Below are positions 1 to 11,777 of a DNA stretch of 64,000 nucleotides, in pieces. The notes under the pieces are model-generated. The model did not search any database and was not told where the DNA came from. It was given only the letters and a program-made list of their open reading frames with translations. This DNA is from Picocystis sp. L7 (Eukaryota > Chlorophyta > Picocystophyceae > Picocystales > Picocystaceae): the NCBI GenBank assembly GCA_020975725.1, contig QXJR01000015.1, forward strand, positions 62,001-126,000, in the 5' to 3' direction. A program made the translations under genes and the position numbers. Within the stretch, counting starts at the first letter, position 1. Every line of letters begins with the position of its first letter.

Positions 1-3000
1 AAGCTGAAGAACAGGAGCTCCAGTTGGAAAAAAGCCAACTCAGCTCACAGGTAACACTCACAAAACAGGAACAGCAGCGATTGCAGGATTTGCTGGACTC
101 ATATGCAGACTGCTTCCAGCCCCGGAAGGAACCACCCACTGAACGAGTCCCGGGTGAAAACTTCAGCATCCCGTTACAACCAGGAACATCACCCCAGTTC
201 ACCCAATATTACAGGCTATCGCCATCGGAGCGCGAGGAGTTACGCAAATTGCTTGCAGAATATGTGGATGCAGGAAAGATGGATATTTGTGCTGGCTCAG
301 CATGGGGGGCGCCCGTGATCCTCGTTCCGAAGAAGGACGGTGGATGGCGCGTCGTCTTTGACTATCGTAAACTGAACAACGTTGCGATCAAAGACAGATA
401 TCCCCTACCGCGCATCGACGATTTCTTGCAAGGTCTTGGTGGATCCCAGTTCTTTCCAGCAATGGATGCATTGGATGGGTTTCACCAGCTGCCCATGAAC
501 CCAGCAGACATTGACAAGACTGCAGTACAGACCCCTTTTGGTAGCTACACCTGGAGGGTGATGCCAATGGGAATTGCAAATGCACCTGCAGCTTTTCAAA
601 GGATGATGAATAGAATCTTCGGTCACTTGACCTTTGCCAAGGTCTATGTGGACGATATTCTGATTCACTCCAGTAGCAAGGAAGCCCACTTCCAGCATCT
701 GGAGGAGTTGTTGCAGGTGTGCAGGACTGCCGACATCCGCTTGAAGCGGTCAAAATGTCATTTTTTCTGTACCACTCTGGACTGGGTAGGTTTCCGCATC
801 GAAAACCAAGAGCTGCGATGTTCGCCCCAAAAGCTCAACAAGATACAGCATTTCCCCAAGCCAAGGACACAGAAAGAAAATATGGCCTTTCTTGGCCTCT
901 GCCAGTTCTATCTCAGATTTGTGCCACACTATTCAGACATTGCAGCCCCACTTACAGAATTGAACAAGAAAAAATACGCTCACGATTTCCAACGCTATTG
1001 GATGGAACAGCATGATCAAGCCTTCCAGCAACTCGTAAAGCATCTCACCACTGCCCCAGCACTGGTGCTGTTCAATGAGGATCGCCCCACTCGGGTAGAG
1101 ACCGATGCGTCCAGCATTGGGATGGGGGCTGTGCTGCAGCAAGAAATCGCCCCAGGCGAGTGGCGGCCAGTCGAATATTGGAGTCGCAAGTTCAATGCAG
1201 CCCAGCGTAACTATCACGCTGCGGAACGCGAGACTTGCGCTATCGTCTACGCACTGGCGCATTGGAGACATCTGCTATTTGGGTGCCCATTTACTGTCAT
1301 CACCGACAACACAGCATCCAAATACTTGACAACCAAAAGTGTCCAACAGTTATCGCCACGCGATGCCCGCTGGATCGAAAAGTTAGCGTACTACGCTCCG
1401 TTCAGCGTAGAGTATCGCCCTGGAAAAGAAAATGTGGGAGCCGACTATTTCTCCCGTCATCCGGTGAACGATGCAGCAGTACCGTTACGAACAATGACGA
1501 TCCTGGACCTCTGTGCAGGAATGGGCACGACACTTCGCGCCCTCGAACTGGCCATACCTGAAGATGGAGCACTCACTATCAATTACATTGCAGTGGAACA
1601 AGATCCAGATTGTAGAGCAGTAATTCAAAGGGTCTTCAACTCAGTACACTTGACCCGTCCTGGACTCTTCATACGGGAAGATATATTCAGATATGGAAAC
1701 GACGTGCGCACCCTTGCGCATCGCCGGAAACTTCCCACGGTGGACTTGCTGATTGCAGGAGTACCCTGCCAGCCATTCTCACGTGCCAAGACTTCAACCA
1801 CAGACCCGCCATTGGGCCTGCGTGACGCACGAGAGTTATTCACAGCCATCAGGGACATACGAACCCGTATACCAACAGAACACTCCTACATCGTAGAGTG
1901 TACTCCGTTCGCAGCCCACCTGCAGAATGATCTGGAGCGCATCAGCGAGTGGTTGGGAGAACCGCAGGAACACCACATGGATGAATACTCCCCGCAGCAG
2001 CGAACAAGACTTTGCTGGACGAATCTTCCACCGCCGAAACCCGATCATGACTTGCTGTCCACAGTACCGCTTACGTGGCAGGACTGCCTGGAAGAGGGAT
2101 CGACGCCCCCGCTCGATTCACGGGGCCTGCCCCGCTTAAAATGCCCAACACTCATGGCTTCCGCCAACAGTCACAGTGACCGTTCGCGTACCACCTGGGT
2201 AGTGGGACAAGACAATCTTCTGCGCGAACTTTCCATCCAGGAGCGCGAAAAACTGGTAGGCATGCAGCCTGAAGATACTGCAGGGCACAGAATCACACCT
2301 GCAGCAAGACGACGAATGTGCGGCAATGCGTTCCCCGTCGGCTGGCTCGCTGTCCTTATTGCAGACATGCACAAGCTGTGGAATCGTACACTGCTAGGTA
2401 CCCGTAGTGCAGATAATACAACTTGTGGTTCTGTGAACGCAATACGGACGCAGCGCAGCTCGTCCAACGACAATGGGTCAGCAGCACACATCACCAACGT
2501 ACCGCTGCTATCGCGTATTCGCACAGCAATCTTGCATGACAAAGACTATCAAAACAAACTGAAGCATCCACCTCCAGGTTACATCTGCAGAGATGGCCTC
2601 TTATTCCGCGACAACGCAACATCACCACTGGGACACTATGCAGGACCAGCAATTCTCCAAGCCCCCTTGGACAACGCTCTCCGCCAAGACATGCTCCACC
2701 TGGTGCACGATCGCGCCCACTTTGGCGCCCATCGTACATATGAAGCTGCCCGCCGACACTTTTATTGGCCCGGCATGAAGGCCCACATCAAGCAGTTTGT
2801 GGCACGGTGTCCCACCTGCCAGAGGATGAAGCCTACAAACACCAGCCGTGCGCGCCCGCAGCTGCCAGAAATGAGGTATTATCCACATCCTTTTCATACA
2901 GTAGTGCTTGATGTGGTAGAAGGCCTGCCACTCACCCCTGATCATCACAATGCAGTGATCACGGTAGTGGATCGGCTTACGAAGTTCGCTGTTTACGTTC

Positions 3001-4319
3001 CCATGCATACATCATGGTCAGCCACTCGTCAAGCTCGTGCCTTACTGGACAATGTGGTGTACAAGTACCACACACCCACTATCATACATACCGATAATGG
3101 TCCAGCCTATCGGAAGCTGTTCGCTGCTTATTGCACAGCTTTGGGGTCTAGCCACAAGACAGGCACCCCTTATCATTCACAGTCTCAAGGTCCGGTCGAA
3201 CGCCAACATCGCACGCTGTTGCAGACACTGCGAACGATGACCGATAAACCAGAGAATTGGGATCAGTATTTGCAGGCCGCAGCGCACGCATACAACGACA
3301 GCGTGCACTCGCTTTTGGAACGCAGCCCCTTTGAAATGCTATATGGCTGCCCTTCCCGCCTACCGTGGCACCTGCAGTTGGTGACCACTGGTACTGAAAC
3401 AAGAAATCTGCTTACTTCCCCAAACAAAATGATCACTGGATTGCTTACAGCACAGAGAAAAGTATACAGTGCCATTCAAGACTTACTGGTGGACCGCGCC
3501 AAACAACAGGCTGCCTCCACCCAACATCTTCCTGCTCGTACGTTCAAGCCTGGTGATTGGGTAAAGTTACAATACGGACTGAAGGACACGCAGGATCGCC
3601 CGAAGCTCGAACCTTACTGGGAAGGACCGTACTGCATCGATAAAGCACTTGGCAATGATGCATACAGTTTAGTGCTGCCCCCTGGCACACGCTTTCAGAA
3701 CCGCTTTCACGTGGACCGCCTGCTACCATGGATTGATTCAGATCTGTCCCTCTTTCCATTGGACCATCCTATACAGCCCTTGGACAGTCTTCCCACCTCA
3801 GTGCAGGAGACAACGATGGATCGATGGCCAGTTGCACGGTACTTGGTGCGAGACTTTTCACAGTTTCCTGCAAAGGCAATACGCTACTGGGTTCGCGGAC
3901 ACGATCAGCAAACTTACTGGATTGATGAAGATGCAACAATCCTGGATGAAATATTGGACTTGGAAGAAACTAATGGATGCTTGCCGGAGTGCGGCATCAG
4001 CAAACGCAATCGTCATGCAGTGGAACAACACAAGCAGGGTGCATACCTGCTTACACCGAATCCAGTACTGCAAAACACCTGGACTTGGACATCCATGCCT
4101 TACAGCACCCGTCAACGACAGCAGTGGCAGCCACCTACCAAACTTCCTGGATCAGTGGTTATGGACGCTTTTGAAGTGGATCAAGGCGTGCAACATTATC
4201 AAGGCATCGTTCAATCGGATGGACATACCGTACTTTGGACAGACGGTTACAAGACTCGCCACACAACAACAGAGGTCAGAAGCATGCTTTACAACCCTGT
4301 TGCGGTGGCATACAGCTAG
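1..4319 (+). mobile_element. Ty3/gypsy-type LTR retrotransposon, pol region with a captured cytosine DNA methyltransferase domain (5' end outside window)
   Basis: One reading frame open from the left window edge to a stop at 4317-4319 encodes, in order, reverse transcriptase (YVDD motif near residue 207), RNase H (begins near VETDASS, about residue 360), a C5-cytosine DNA methyltransferase domain (about residues 490-790), an H2C2 zinc-binding/integrase region (from about residue 890) and a C-terminal region that may be chromodomain-like. RT then RNase H before integrase is the Ty3/gypsy order. The methyltransferase shows a motif I-like DLCAGMGTTL, the PCQP catalytic-loop motif, a QQRTR motif and a GNAFPVGW motif X, and its WQDCLEEG segment recalls DNMT3-type enzymes. 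Gag and protease must lie to the left of the window. The visible part looks whole, which suggests a young copy. Order and family are read directly; activity is not claimed. Confidence 0.93.
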
Positions 4320-5235
4320 TGTTTTCTTGCTGCTACGCAGGGAACCGGGAGACTGTAAGGGACTCATCGTCCCAGGCCCCCCATCGAGGAGCCTCTTTCT
4401 CCCCTTACTGTCCTCAGCCGCCCACACAAGGGCAGGGGACTCGGATTTGCATGCTTGAATGGATGGTTGGGGTTGGGGTATTCCCTTACAGTAGGGAAAC
4501 CCCCACCTGTACCAGACGGACCGGGGCGAGGTTCCCCCTCACGGGATCCTCGGTTCAGCACCGATCGGTGCCCCGACCAGGTGGAGGTTTCGACCCCCAG
4601 GTCGGCTGCCCTCCACACGATCCGGTGCTCGAAACCGGGGGATCGAATCTACTGGCTCGATCCGATCGAGGGATCGAACGGCCAGGAGCGCCCCAGCCGG
4701 ATGCATCGACCAGGTCGCCGGTGCTCCACCATCCGATGGAGCACAGGAGCCGCCAGGAGATCTTGGCCCTTGGCCGTCTTGGGCGGATAAGGCCTGGCGA
4801 GACCATCCCCCTGTGCGAGACCTCTCTAGGACCTCTCACGGGACTTTGTAATCGAACCAGAACCTTCCTGACTCCAGCTCTCAAGCGTGCTCAGGTTCTC
4901 CACGCGACCACACCAGCCACCTTGCTCCGCCTCACGAAAAGTGCTTTCATCCAAGCTTACCGCACGGTGATTTGCCGTGCGAGTAACAAGAACCACAACA
5001 ATGCCTACCTCGGGGAATCCACTAGGGGCTTCTGTAGCCAAGGGACGGCCACTAAAATCTTCCCCTGCCACAGGGAAGACTCCACTTGTGAAGGACGAAC
5101 CAATTTGTGAACTCTTGCCCGCGCATGTGCCTCTCACGAGCGCTTTGAGCCTTCCCTGGCTTGTTCGCACCTCTTTGGCGCGTGCACCCACGCTTGGTCT
5201 ACCTTGGAGGCCATCTTCCTACATAGTTTTCTAGC
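4320..5235 (+). repeat. Probable 3' LTR and element tail (borders not fixed)
   Basis: The stretch directly after the pol stop has no convincing gene and is where the polypurine tract and 3' LTR of the element should lie. A TGTAAGGG near 4355 and a CCTACA near 5221-5226 would suit TG...CA ends. The 5' LTR is outside the window, so no direct repeat can be matched and both borders are guesses. Confidence 0.35.
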
Positions 5236-6920
5236 CCAATCATAACATTTGGAATCTCGAACAAGTCAATTGAATCTCCAATTGATTTCCTCTTGACAAT
5301 CGACCATTGCAATACATGAAAAGGAGTTCATAATGCTGTGGTGTGTTTGTTTGGGAGGGCCAATCTAGGCTAGATAGATTCCCACGCTCCAATATGGAGA
5401 TCAGGGTTACGTTCCCATACGTAGCTACCGAGAAGAAGCTGATTGTCGCTTGGTGCGGCTTTGAAGTGGGGATACATTTCATCTAGCAACTCTTCGTGGG
5501 ACAATTCGATGCAAAGGGGGGGACTTTACCGTCATGACAACTTCGGGGCGCTTTGTTAGCTTTCAACACGTGGAAATGCAACTTCAACCTTAGAGACACC
5601 CCAACCACGTGGTCTTCGCAAGAAGCATTCGAGCAATGAGGACGGAGCCAATCGCATCCATTCTTATGGATTGAATTCAACTATTAAGGCCGTCTTTTTG
5701 GCGTCTATGAAAGCAAGCTCCAACACTAACTTGATTCTTCGTTGACTTGAAGTATCCCAAGAAAGTTTTGATGGCATTGAAATGGTGGCTTTGAGGTCTA
5801 CTACGCGATTATGCTCAAGGGTAAGTATGGAATTTTGGTGCTATGATAACAATGTTGTCTTCCAAAATCGTGAGTAGAATTTCTATCGTTCGAATTGGCA
5901 ATGATTTTGCTTGTAATCAACCCAAATGTGGCTCAAATCCTACCCTCCCATGGTGAAAAAAATCCTTCTTTGTCAACATATGAAATTTATTTTCCCATTT
6001 TCCTTGCTTCTTCCGTTCTTGGTTATGAAAGCAAATTGTGAATGAGGAGCAACTTCAAGTGGCATGAATAGCTTACCAAGCGTGGTTCAACACAATCGCT
6101 AGAAATACTGCGTCGCCCCTACTAGGTACTGTGAGATCTCACCTTGGCTAGGTACTTGTCCATGAATCACTATGCCTTGATGTCATTGGGACCTTCCGTT
6201 AGACCATTTTGCCTATGAATGACACGAGCTCGCCCTTGCAAAACTATGCAAGAAATGTAATCCTTGTCGCGTCTCTTCTACGTCCAATAGTGTATTTCCT
6301 CCCTAGAACCCACCGCTTCACATGGAATCACCTTTGCTGAATTCACTATTACAATCGGGTCTCTTGGCGAAGGAGAGATGAAGCTGCATGTGCACGTCTT
6401 GGCAAATTTTAGCGAGACATATGGTTCCATCAATGCGAGATTCGGCTTTTGCGACATTATGGAGGCATGCACATTCAACCTCACCGACCTTCAGCACATA
6501 CACGTGTCTTGCCCTTGCATTTGTTTTTGGTGTTGCTTCCAATCTAAAAGTTTCATGAATTATCCTGGACCAAGAAATTCTGGTCCAACAAAGTGAATTT
6601 ATACGTATAATACGACTTTCCGTCTCCAGAGCTGTGTACCATATGTTGTTGACACCGAATCGCGCTTTTGATACTTGATTCTTGGTGGTGCGTGCAAGTG
6701 TAGTAGAAGAGAATCGGTCAAGTATTCTGGTGTAGAAAAGTCGAAGAGTGTACATCCTAATGATAGGTGACGGCGCTTAGACGCGGGACCTAAGCATACC
6801 CTTCTATGGACCTCGGAAATGGGCAACACAAATCGAAGCAGGCCTTCATTTGCTCCTGAACACATCAAATGGGAAACGTTCTCAAGGAAACAGAGTCAAA
6901 TAGTCATAAATGCATTCGCT
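5236..6920. other. AT-rich gene-free stretch
   Basis: Base composition is clearly lower in G+C than in the flanking genes and every open frame is short and unrecognisable. I see no RNA gene or tandem repeat. It may be decayed repeat DNA beside the retrotransposon. Confidence 0.5.
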
Positions 6921-8225
6921 TCAGATAGAACGAAGAAGTTGTCCGACGGCAAAAGAAGCACCAATCCACAGGTACACCCCGGCATCCAAATAAGCACATG
7001 CTTTGCTATCCGGGGGCGGAGGGGGGCTCGTGGGCGAAGGGCTGGGTGAAGGCGAAGGGCTGGGTGGAGGCGAAGGGCTGGGTGGAGGCGAAGGGCCAGG
7101 GGGTGATGGCGTAGGAGGTGCAGGGGCATCCCCAATGGTGCGTACACCATACTCCTGTCTTTGAAGGGAGGCCACCTCATAGAACAGAGCATAAGGCGTA
7201 TTGTCCCGAGCCATCGCGAATCCTTCCAATCTAGATCCGGTCCTCATGGAGGGTCCAACTGGGTTCCAGCTGGTTTCATCCCACTCTAGAACAGTAAATG
7301 TGTCCTCTTCACTGCCTTGCTGAATGGATGCGAGGGTTGGTTGATATTCGTCGTTGCCTGTGAAGAAAACGCGCGCGGAAGACGAGCAACCCAAGTCGTT
7401 GGTGTCAATGGGCTCCCACCCTTGTCCAGTCAGATGCTTTTTTACCTCAAACTGAAGGAAGTTGCAGAGGCCAACATACGGGTTTCCTTCAGCATCAAAC
7501 GCAAAACTGAGGTCCCTGCTGGAGATAATCTGCTCCTTCGTCACATTGCCCAGCAAAGTCCAGGCACTTTGCTGGAAGACCTTCACAAACGTCTGCGTAA
7601 AGGTGAGATCACGGGCCCTGTTGATCACGTCGTATGCAATGTAAGGATCTCCTTTGTCATTGATGGCCAGGACGGTTCCCCGAACCTCCTTGTCAACCAC
7701 GGCCCCGGCTGCTCCAACAGACTCCCACACATCGCCAGTGAATCTTTTCACGGTCGTAAGATTCAGAGCATCTCCGTCGCGAAATGCCACGTACGGCGTG
7801 TTCCTGTACACTGCCAGGGAAGCGTCCCCAGCGTACCCGGAAGTCACTTTGGCCGGCAGCTGTACCACCGCGGTGGAGTTGACAGCATACACGTCCATCG
7901 TTCCAGTTCTGTTGGCAAGCAGCAAGAAACAGTCTTCTGAGGCACAGGCTAATTTCAGCGTTTGGGCTCTTGGTAGGGTTGCTATGCTCATCCACTGGTT
8001 GTCCACGAATGCGCGGACGTCGGTGAGGGATCGGAAGCCGTTCACGTTCTCGAAGTAAGACATCGCAACGACTGGTGTGTCTTCTTTGTAGATTCCCAGA
8101 GCTTTCTCGTACGTGAGTCCCACGTCGATCCGATCACCCACCAAGACCCACGCTTCCTCGCTGACGGTCCATCCTGCCAGGAAGAGGAGCGCGAAGGACG
8201 CCCATTGCAGCGCCTTGATCACCAT
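6921..8225 (-). CDS. Secreted repeat (beta-propeller-like) protein with Ser-Pro-rich linker and hydrophobic C-terminus
   Basis: The 434-residue product starts with a signal-peptide-like segment (hydrophobic residues about 5-22). Residues about 25-365 contain recurring units of the kind PYVAF-D...W..VG, which resemble bladed repeats such as those of beta-propeller or tectonin-like proteins; several N-x-S/T sites are present. Residues about 370-405 are a repetitive Ser-Pro/Pro-Pro linker like the hydroxyproline-rich rods of green-algal cell-wall proteins. The last 25 residues are hydrophobic with little after them, suiting either a GPI-anchor signal or a tail anchor. I infer an extracellular or cell-surface protein. 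No specific family is recognised. The 5' end is a normal ATG and the frame is uninterrupted. Confidence 0.8.
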   Translation of the reverse strand: MVIKALQWASFALLFLAGWTVSEEAWVLVGDRIDVGLTYEKALGIYKEDTPVVAMSYFENVNGFRSLTDVRAFVDNQWMSIATLPRAQTLKLACASEDCFLLLANRTGTMDVYAVNSTAVVQLPAKVTSGYAGDASLAVYRNTPYVAFRDGDALNLTTVKRFTGDVWESVGAAGAVVDKEVRGTVLAINDKGDPYIAYDVINRARDLTFTQTFVKVFQQSAWTLLGNVTKEQIISSRDLSFAFDAEGNPYVGLCNFLQFEVKKHLTGQGWEPIDTNDLGCSSSARVFFTGNDEYQPTLASIQQGSEEDTFTVLEWDETSWNPVGPSMRTGSRLEGFAMARDNTPYALFYEVASLQRQEYGVRTIGDAPAPPTPSPPGPSPPPSPSPPPSPSPSPSPSPTSPPPPPDSKACAYLDAGVYLWIGASFAVGQLLRSI

Positions 8226-9742
8226 GCCGTATGCACCAGGACTTGCTTTCGTTCCCTGTTCGTGTAGATCGCTGGCATGGTCAGTCTTTCGCGATTCATT
8301 CGCGGACGCACTCCGTGCGCTCGACCCTCTGGTGAGTCCAGGGGACGGTTTCCGTGTCCATGCTCACCTGATGCAAGGATGTCCGCTTCTACGGCGCGAG
8401 TGGTGGTGGCACTGGATCCTTGGCGGCGGATGACTACTGACACCGCGTTTTCACTGGTTCCTGGGTTGCTCACGCCTTGGACGGATGAGTGATCGGACCA
8501 CACGCGTGAAACGTCCCCACCGTGCGGATCAAAGCGGATCACCTGCGTCTTTCGATGCGGGCAAGTCTCCCTCCCTCGCGGATCCATTCGGATCCCCGGG
8601 ACCTGGATTCCTGGGGGCGGACGTCCTGGGGTCGCCCCAGGCCAGACGAGGTCGGCTTGGGGATCCCCGAGGGGAGATCCCGGTTCCTCGGCCTCCTCTG
8701 CGGCACGCGATCCATCGACGATCTCGTGGAAGGAGCGGTCCGCCCGGATCCCCACGACATCCTCCCCAGGAAGACCCTCCCCGAACGGGTCGTCCGGGGG
8801 GTGCACCTCGGCCGTCAAGAGATCCGTTTCCTACCGTTCGCGCAGAGGACGACCCCGAGGCCACGGGGACAGGTGGGATGCACCACGTACGGAACGTCGA
8901 TTCGGTCCTCCCAATCGCCAGGAGTGGCGATCCCACCCGATCCAAACCACCATGGACCTGGTCATCGTTCCTTCCTTTCGTGTAGGCTTTGTTCAACCCA
9001 ACCGAAGAGATCCATCCTGGACGACGAGTTGGGGTCGGATATCGCGGTGGTCCTCCGAGCATCGATCCGTGTTTGTTCGTCGCAGCTGGACGACGCATCG
9101 ATGTGCAATCCATCCGCACCAGACTTCGAAGCTCCATGGCGTGATTCGAAGTGGACGGGCGAAGGGTCTGAAGGACGGACCGTATGTCTGGTCCATGCCG
9201 GTGATTTCGCAGCAATGCCTTCCCTTCTCGAGGAGGGAGGGAGACAGCTGTGCAAGCCGCACGTAGGATCGCACGCCGCAAGGCTTGGTTCCTTCCACCG
9301 TCGCATCGATCGATCGTCGCGACGGCCGGGTGGCCCGGGACGGTTCGGAGCTTGACTTTCGTGCGCTTTGCACGCACGGGACCGTCATTTCCGTCCTCCC
9401 TTCTTCGGACCTGTCCATCCTTGGTTTCGATGCGAAGCCGCTTCTTCCACTCCTCGACCATATCCCCCTGGTTCTTCTTCCTCCACCACATCCCCGGCAT
9501 CCCTTTTGGTTTTCTCCTTGTTTCCATCTCTGTTGCCCTTTCCTTCTTCCTGTCCCTTTTCCAGGCTTGCCTTGATCCTTTCGTCGGTGTGGAAGGTCGT
9601 TCTGTGCGCCCTGGATCCTTCGAACCCGTCCATTGGAAATCTTCCAAAGGGCCCAGGATCGACGTAGACCCGAGGAGAAGGGGAACGAGTCGGGTTCAGA
9701 TCCCTGGTGGATGGATCGGTGAAGGTGGTGCGAAGCGAAAGG
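8226..9742. other. Gene-poor GC-rich stretch
   Basis: Long overlapping open frames occur in several frames on both strands, as expected from high G+C, but none gives a recognisable or compositionally protein-like product. It is the shared upstream region of the divergent flanking genes. Confidence 0.5.
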
Positions 9743-10339
9743 ATGCGATGGGCGCAAGGCGTCTCGTCTTCGTCGCGATCCACAGGACCGCACCTGCCCA
9801 AAGAAGGAGACGCAGGAGAGAAGTCGAGAGCCAAGGTACTGATCGCAGCGGGTGTGGTCGCAGCAGGTGTGGCCGCCTGGAAATGGATCCGACGGAAGAA
9901 GAACGAAGACGAAGCGGAGGCGGAGGCCAGGAGCCGAACGGATACGAAGGCGTCCAAAGACGCGAAAGAAACGGTGGAAAAAGGGAGGACGAACAGGAAA
10001 CAAAAAGGTAGGACGGTCAAAGGCGAAAGCAGAGGGATCGGGGTGCCGAAAAGCATCGCCGCAGGATCCTCGTCAGGGAACGCATCCCTGCCCAGGAACA
10101 AAAGGGCAAACAATAAAAAAAACAAGGCCAGGAGAGCCGAAAAGAAGAAAACCAAATGGCAGAAGAAAGAAATAGAAAAGGGAGCGCACGAAGAAACCAC
10201 CAAAACAACCAAGGAGGCCAAAGCAGAGCACAAAGCCATCGAAGAGATGGACGAAAAGGGCAAAACCTTCGTCACCACCCAGCAGTGGACCATGCCGGAA
10301 AAATATGCCCGACAAGGGAGGCGGTTGATGGAAGAGTAG
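9743..10339 (+). CDS. Lysine-rich protein with a single N-terminal membrane segment (hypothetical)
   Basis: A 198-residue frame from the ATG at 9743. After about 30 polar residues comes a hydrophobic segment (VLIAAGVVAAGVAAW) followed at once by basic residues, then a long Lys/Glu/Arg-rich region and a less biased C-terminus containing a WTMPEKYARQG segment. It looks like a single-pass membrane protein with a charged soluble tail. The conserved-looking end and the clean hydrophobic-then-basic layout favour a real gene over a chance frame. I recognise no family, and low-complexity composition limits confidence. Confidence 0.5.
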   Translation: MRWAQGVSSSSRSTGPHLPKEGDAGEKSRAKVLIAAGVVAAGVAAWKWIRRKKNEDEAEAEARSRTDTKASKDAKETVEKGRTNRKQKGRTVKGESRGIGVPKSIAAGSSSGNASLPRNKRANNKKNKARRAEKKKTKWQKKEIEKGAHEETTKTTKEAKAEHKAIEEMDEKGKTFVTTQQWTMPEKYARQGRRLMEE

Positions 10340-10467
10340 ATCAACCGTCAGGTTTCGTCGAGCCGCTCAAGACCGGGTTCCCCAGCCTGAATCCATGCTG
10401 GGTCGAAAAGCACGGTGGGACGGGACACAAGGCAGAATGCACCACCGCCGGTGCAGGAGGACTCTGA

Positions 10468-10472
10468 TTACA
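10468..10472 (-). promoter_or_regulatory. Polyadenylation signal TGTAA (proteasome beta-6 gene)
   Basis: TTACA on the plus strand, 91 nt past the stop. Confidence 0.45.
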
Positions 10473-10562
10473 TGGCCCACGTGAAGATCTGCGCCCTGTG
10501 AAGCGGCAGGCTTTTTGCACACGTACCAGCAGGAGGGTCGAATCGACGCAAACGGAAACATC

Positions 10563-11347
10563 TCAATCGAGCTTCAGGTCCAGGAATTCGCGCCGAATGC
10601 CCTCTGCCGTGACGATGCATATCTCTACGCGATCGCCCGTGAAAATGTCCCTCTCGCCCGCGCTAGCGAAGCAGTCCTTCACCAGATCGATGGCTTCGGT
10701 CAAGGACAACGGTGTCACCGGCGCGCCTCTCGGAGGCACCAGGAGGGGACTGACCGCTCTCAATTGGTTGTCCAGCACCGGTTGCACCAAGTCCTTTCCG
10801 GAACCCTGGCAGGAGAAAGGTGTCCTCTCGAAGGAGCCCACCGCATCGTACGTGTACACGCATCCCTTCCCTTGATTGTCTAGGCCCGCACAGAGATTGA
10901 ACGTGTAGTACGGGAAGAACCTGCGAAAGTACAGGGTGTTGGAGAGCAGCTGCGACATGGCTTGGCAGCTCATGGGCTTTCCATGGTCGTGTCGGTACGT
11001 GACCTGGCGTGCGTGCAAGGTCTTGTGCAGCGTGTCTGCGTCACCTGAGAACCCTGCCGACGCGATCAGGCACGACGGGGACATTTCGCGCACCATGGAA
11101 CGGTTCCTGGTCAAGATGGAGAATCCGGTCGACATTCGCGTGCTGGCCGCCACCACGCAGTAGTCTTCTCCTGCGACCGCGATGCACGTTCTGTACGCGA
11201 TCCGTCGAACGCCAGGCGTCCTGCGTCAGCATCGGTGGCGCGTCCGCGCTCCCCTGCGAGGCACGTCTGCGGCTTTCTCGGATCGCGCAGGGAGGTTTGT
11301 TTCGACGTTTCGACGTGTGCGTGGACCTACCCTCCGTTGTCGTCGTA
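10563..11347 (-). CDS. PBF1: 20S proteasome subunit beta-6 (PBF1/PSMB1), spliced; first exon(s) not resolved
   Basis: This is a non-catalytic beta subunit of the 20S proteasome core. The main exon (10563-11190) encodes residues matching plant PBF1 almost throughout: TRMSTGFSILTR, QLLSNTLYFRRFFPYY, GKGCVYTYDAVGS, then a C-terminal SAGERDIFTGDR and EGIRREF. The frame runs upstream of its first in-frame ATG as GTCIAVAGEDYCVVAA, which is the conserved family N-terminus. A GT-AG intron at 11191-11330 (140 bp, phase 2) joins this to an upstream exon ending in Y-D-D-N-G-G, as in homologues (YDNNGG). In that frame I find no ATG before a stop, so at least one more 5' exon must exist. The next acceptor may be the CAG just before 11348. 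TTACA (TGTAA on this strand) lies 91 nt past the stop. Confidence 0.9.
11191..11330 (-). other. Intron of the proteasome beta-6 gene
   Basis: The donor is GG|GTAGGT and the acceptor is TACAG|A. Removal restores the conserved NGGTC(V/I)A segment of the family, which is the reason for choosing these sites. Confidence 0.85.
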
Positions 11348-11740
11348 TCTGTTGTTTCCACGTCGCCATCGTTCCCACGTCGGAGCGTGTCCATCGCGTC
11401 AGCCGTCCCTTCCTGCTCGCATCGCTGATCACCCACGCCGAACGCGTCCGTCTTCCGATCCACCGCGCCTTCCATTCCGCGCGTTTCGCCTCGGCTTCCC
11501 TGTCCGGCACGAACGCGCCACGTACGGGCTCCAGGCGGCGTGTTTTCTCACGCCTGCGTCCCCTTCGTCCGTGTTACGGAGCGTGGGTCCCACCATGCTC
11601 CCTTCCCACGCGCGGGAGCGAAGCCTGCACGTCCAAAAGAGGACGGAAAGGGAGGAGATGGAAGCGCGAACGCGTGCGCGATCGTCGATGCGGGAAAGGG
11701 AACGATCGATCGATGCCCCTCCTCCCCCCAACCAAACGAC

Positions 11741-11777
11741 CCCCCCCTGGGTTGTGAAGTTCACAAACCAGGGGGGG
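11741..11777. repeat. Near-perfect inverted repeat (hairpin)
   Basis: Two 18-nt arms with a single mismatch flank one central base. The arms begin with a run of seven C and end with a run of seven G, so a very stable stem is possible. Function unknown. Confidence 0.8.

Noticed and set aside
8529-9647. 372-codon open frame on the minus strand (and several rivals on both strands)
   Set aside because: All are products of high G+C. The sequence is Arg/Gly/Pro-rich without domain, periodicity or conserved block, and rival frames of similar length cover the same DNA.
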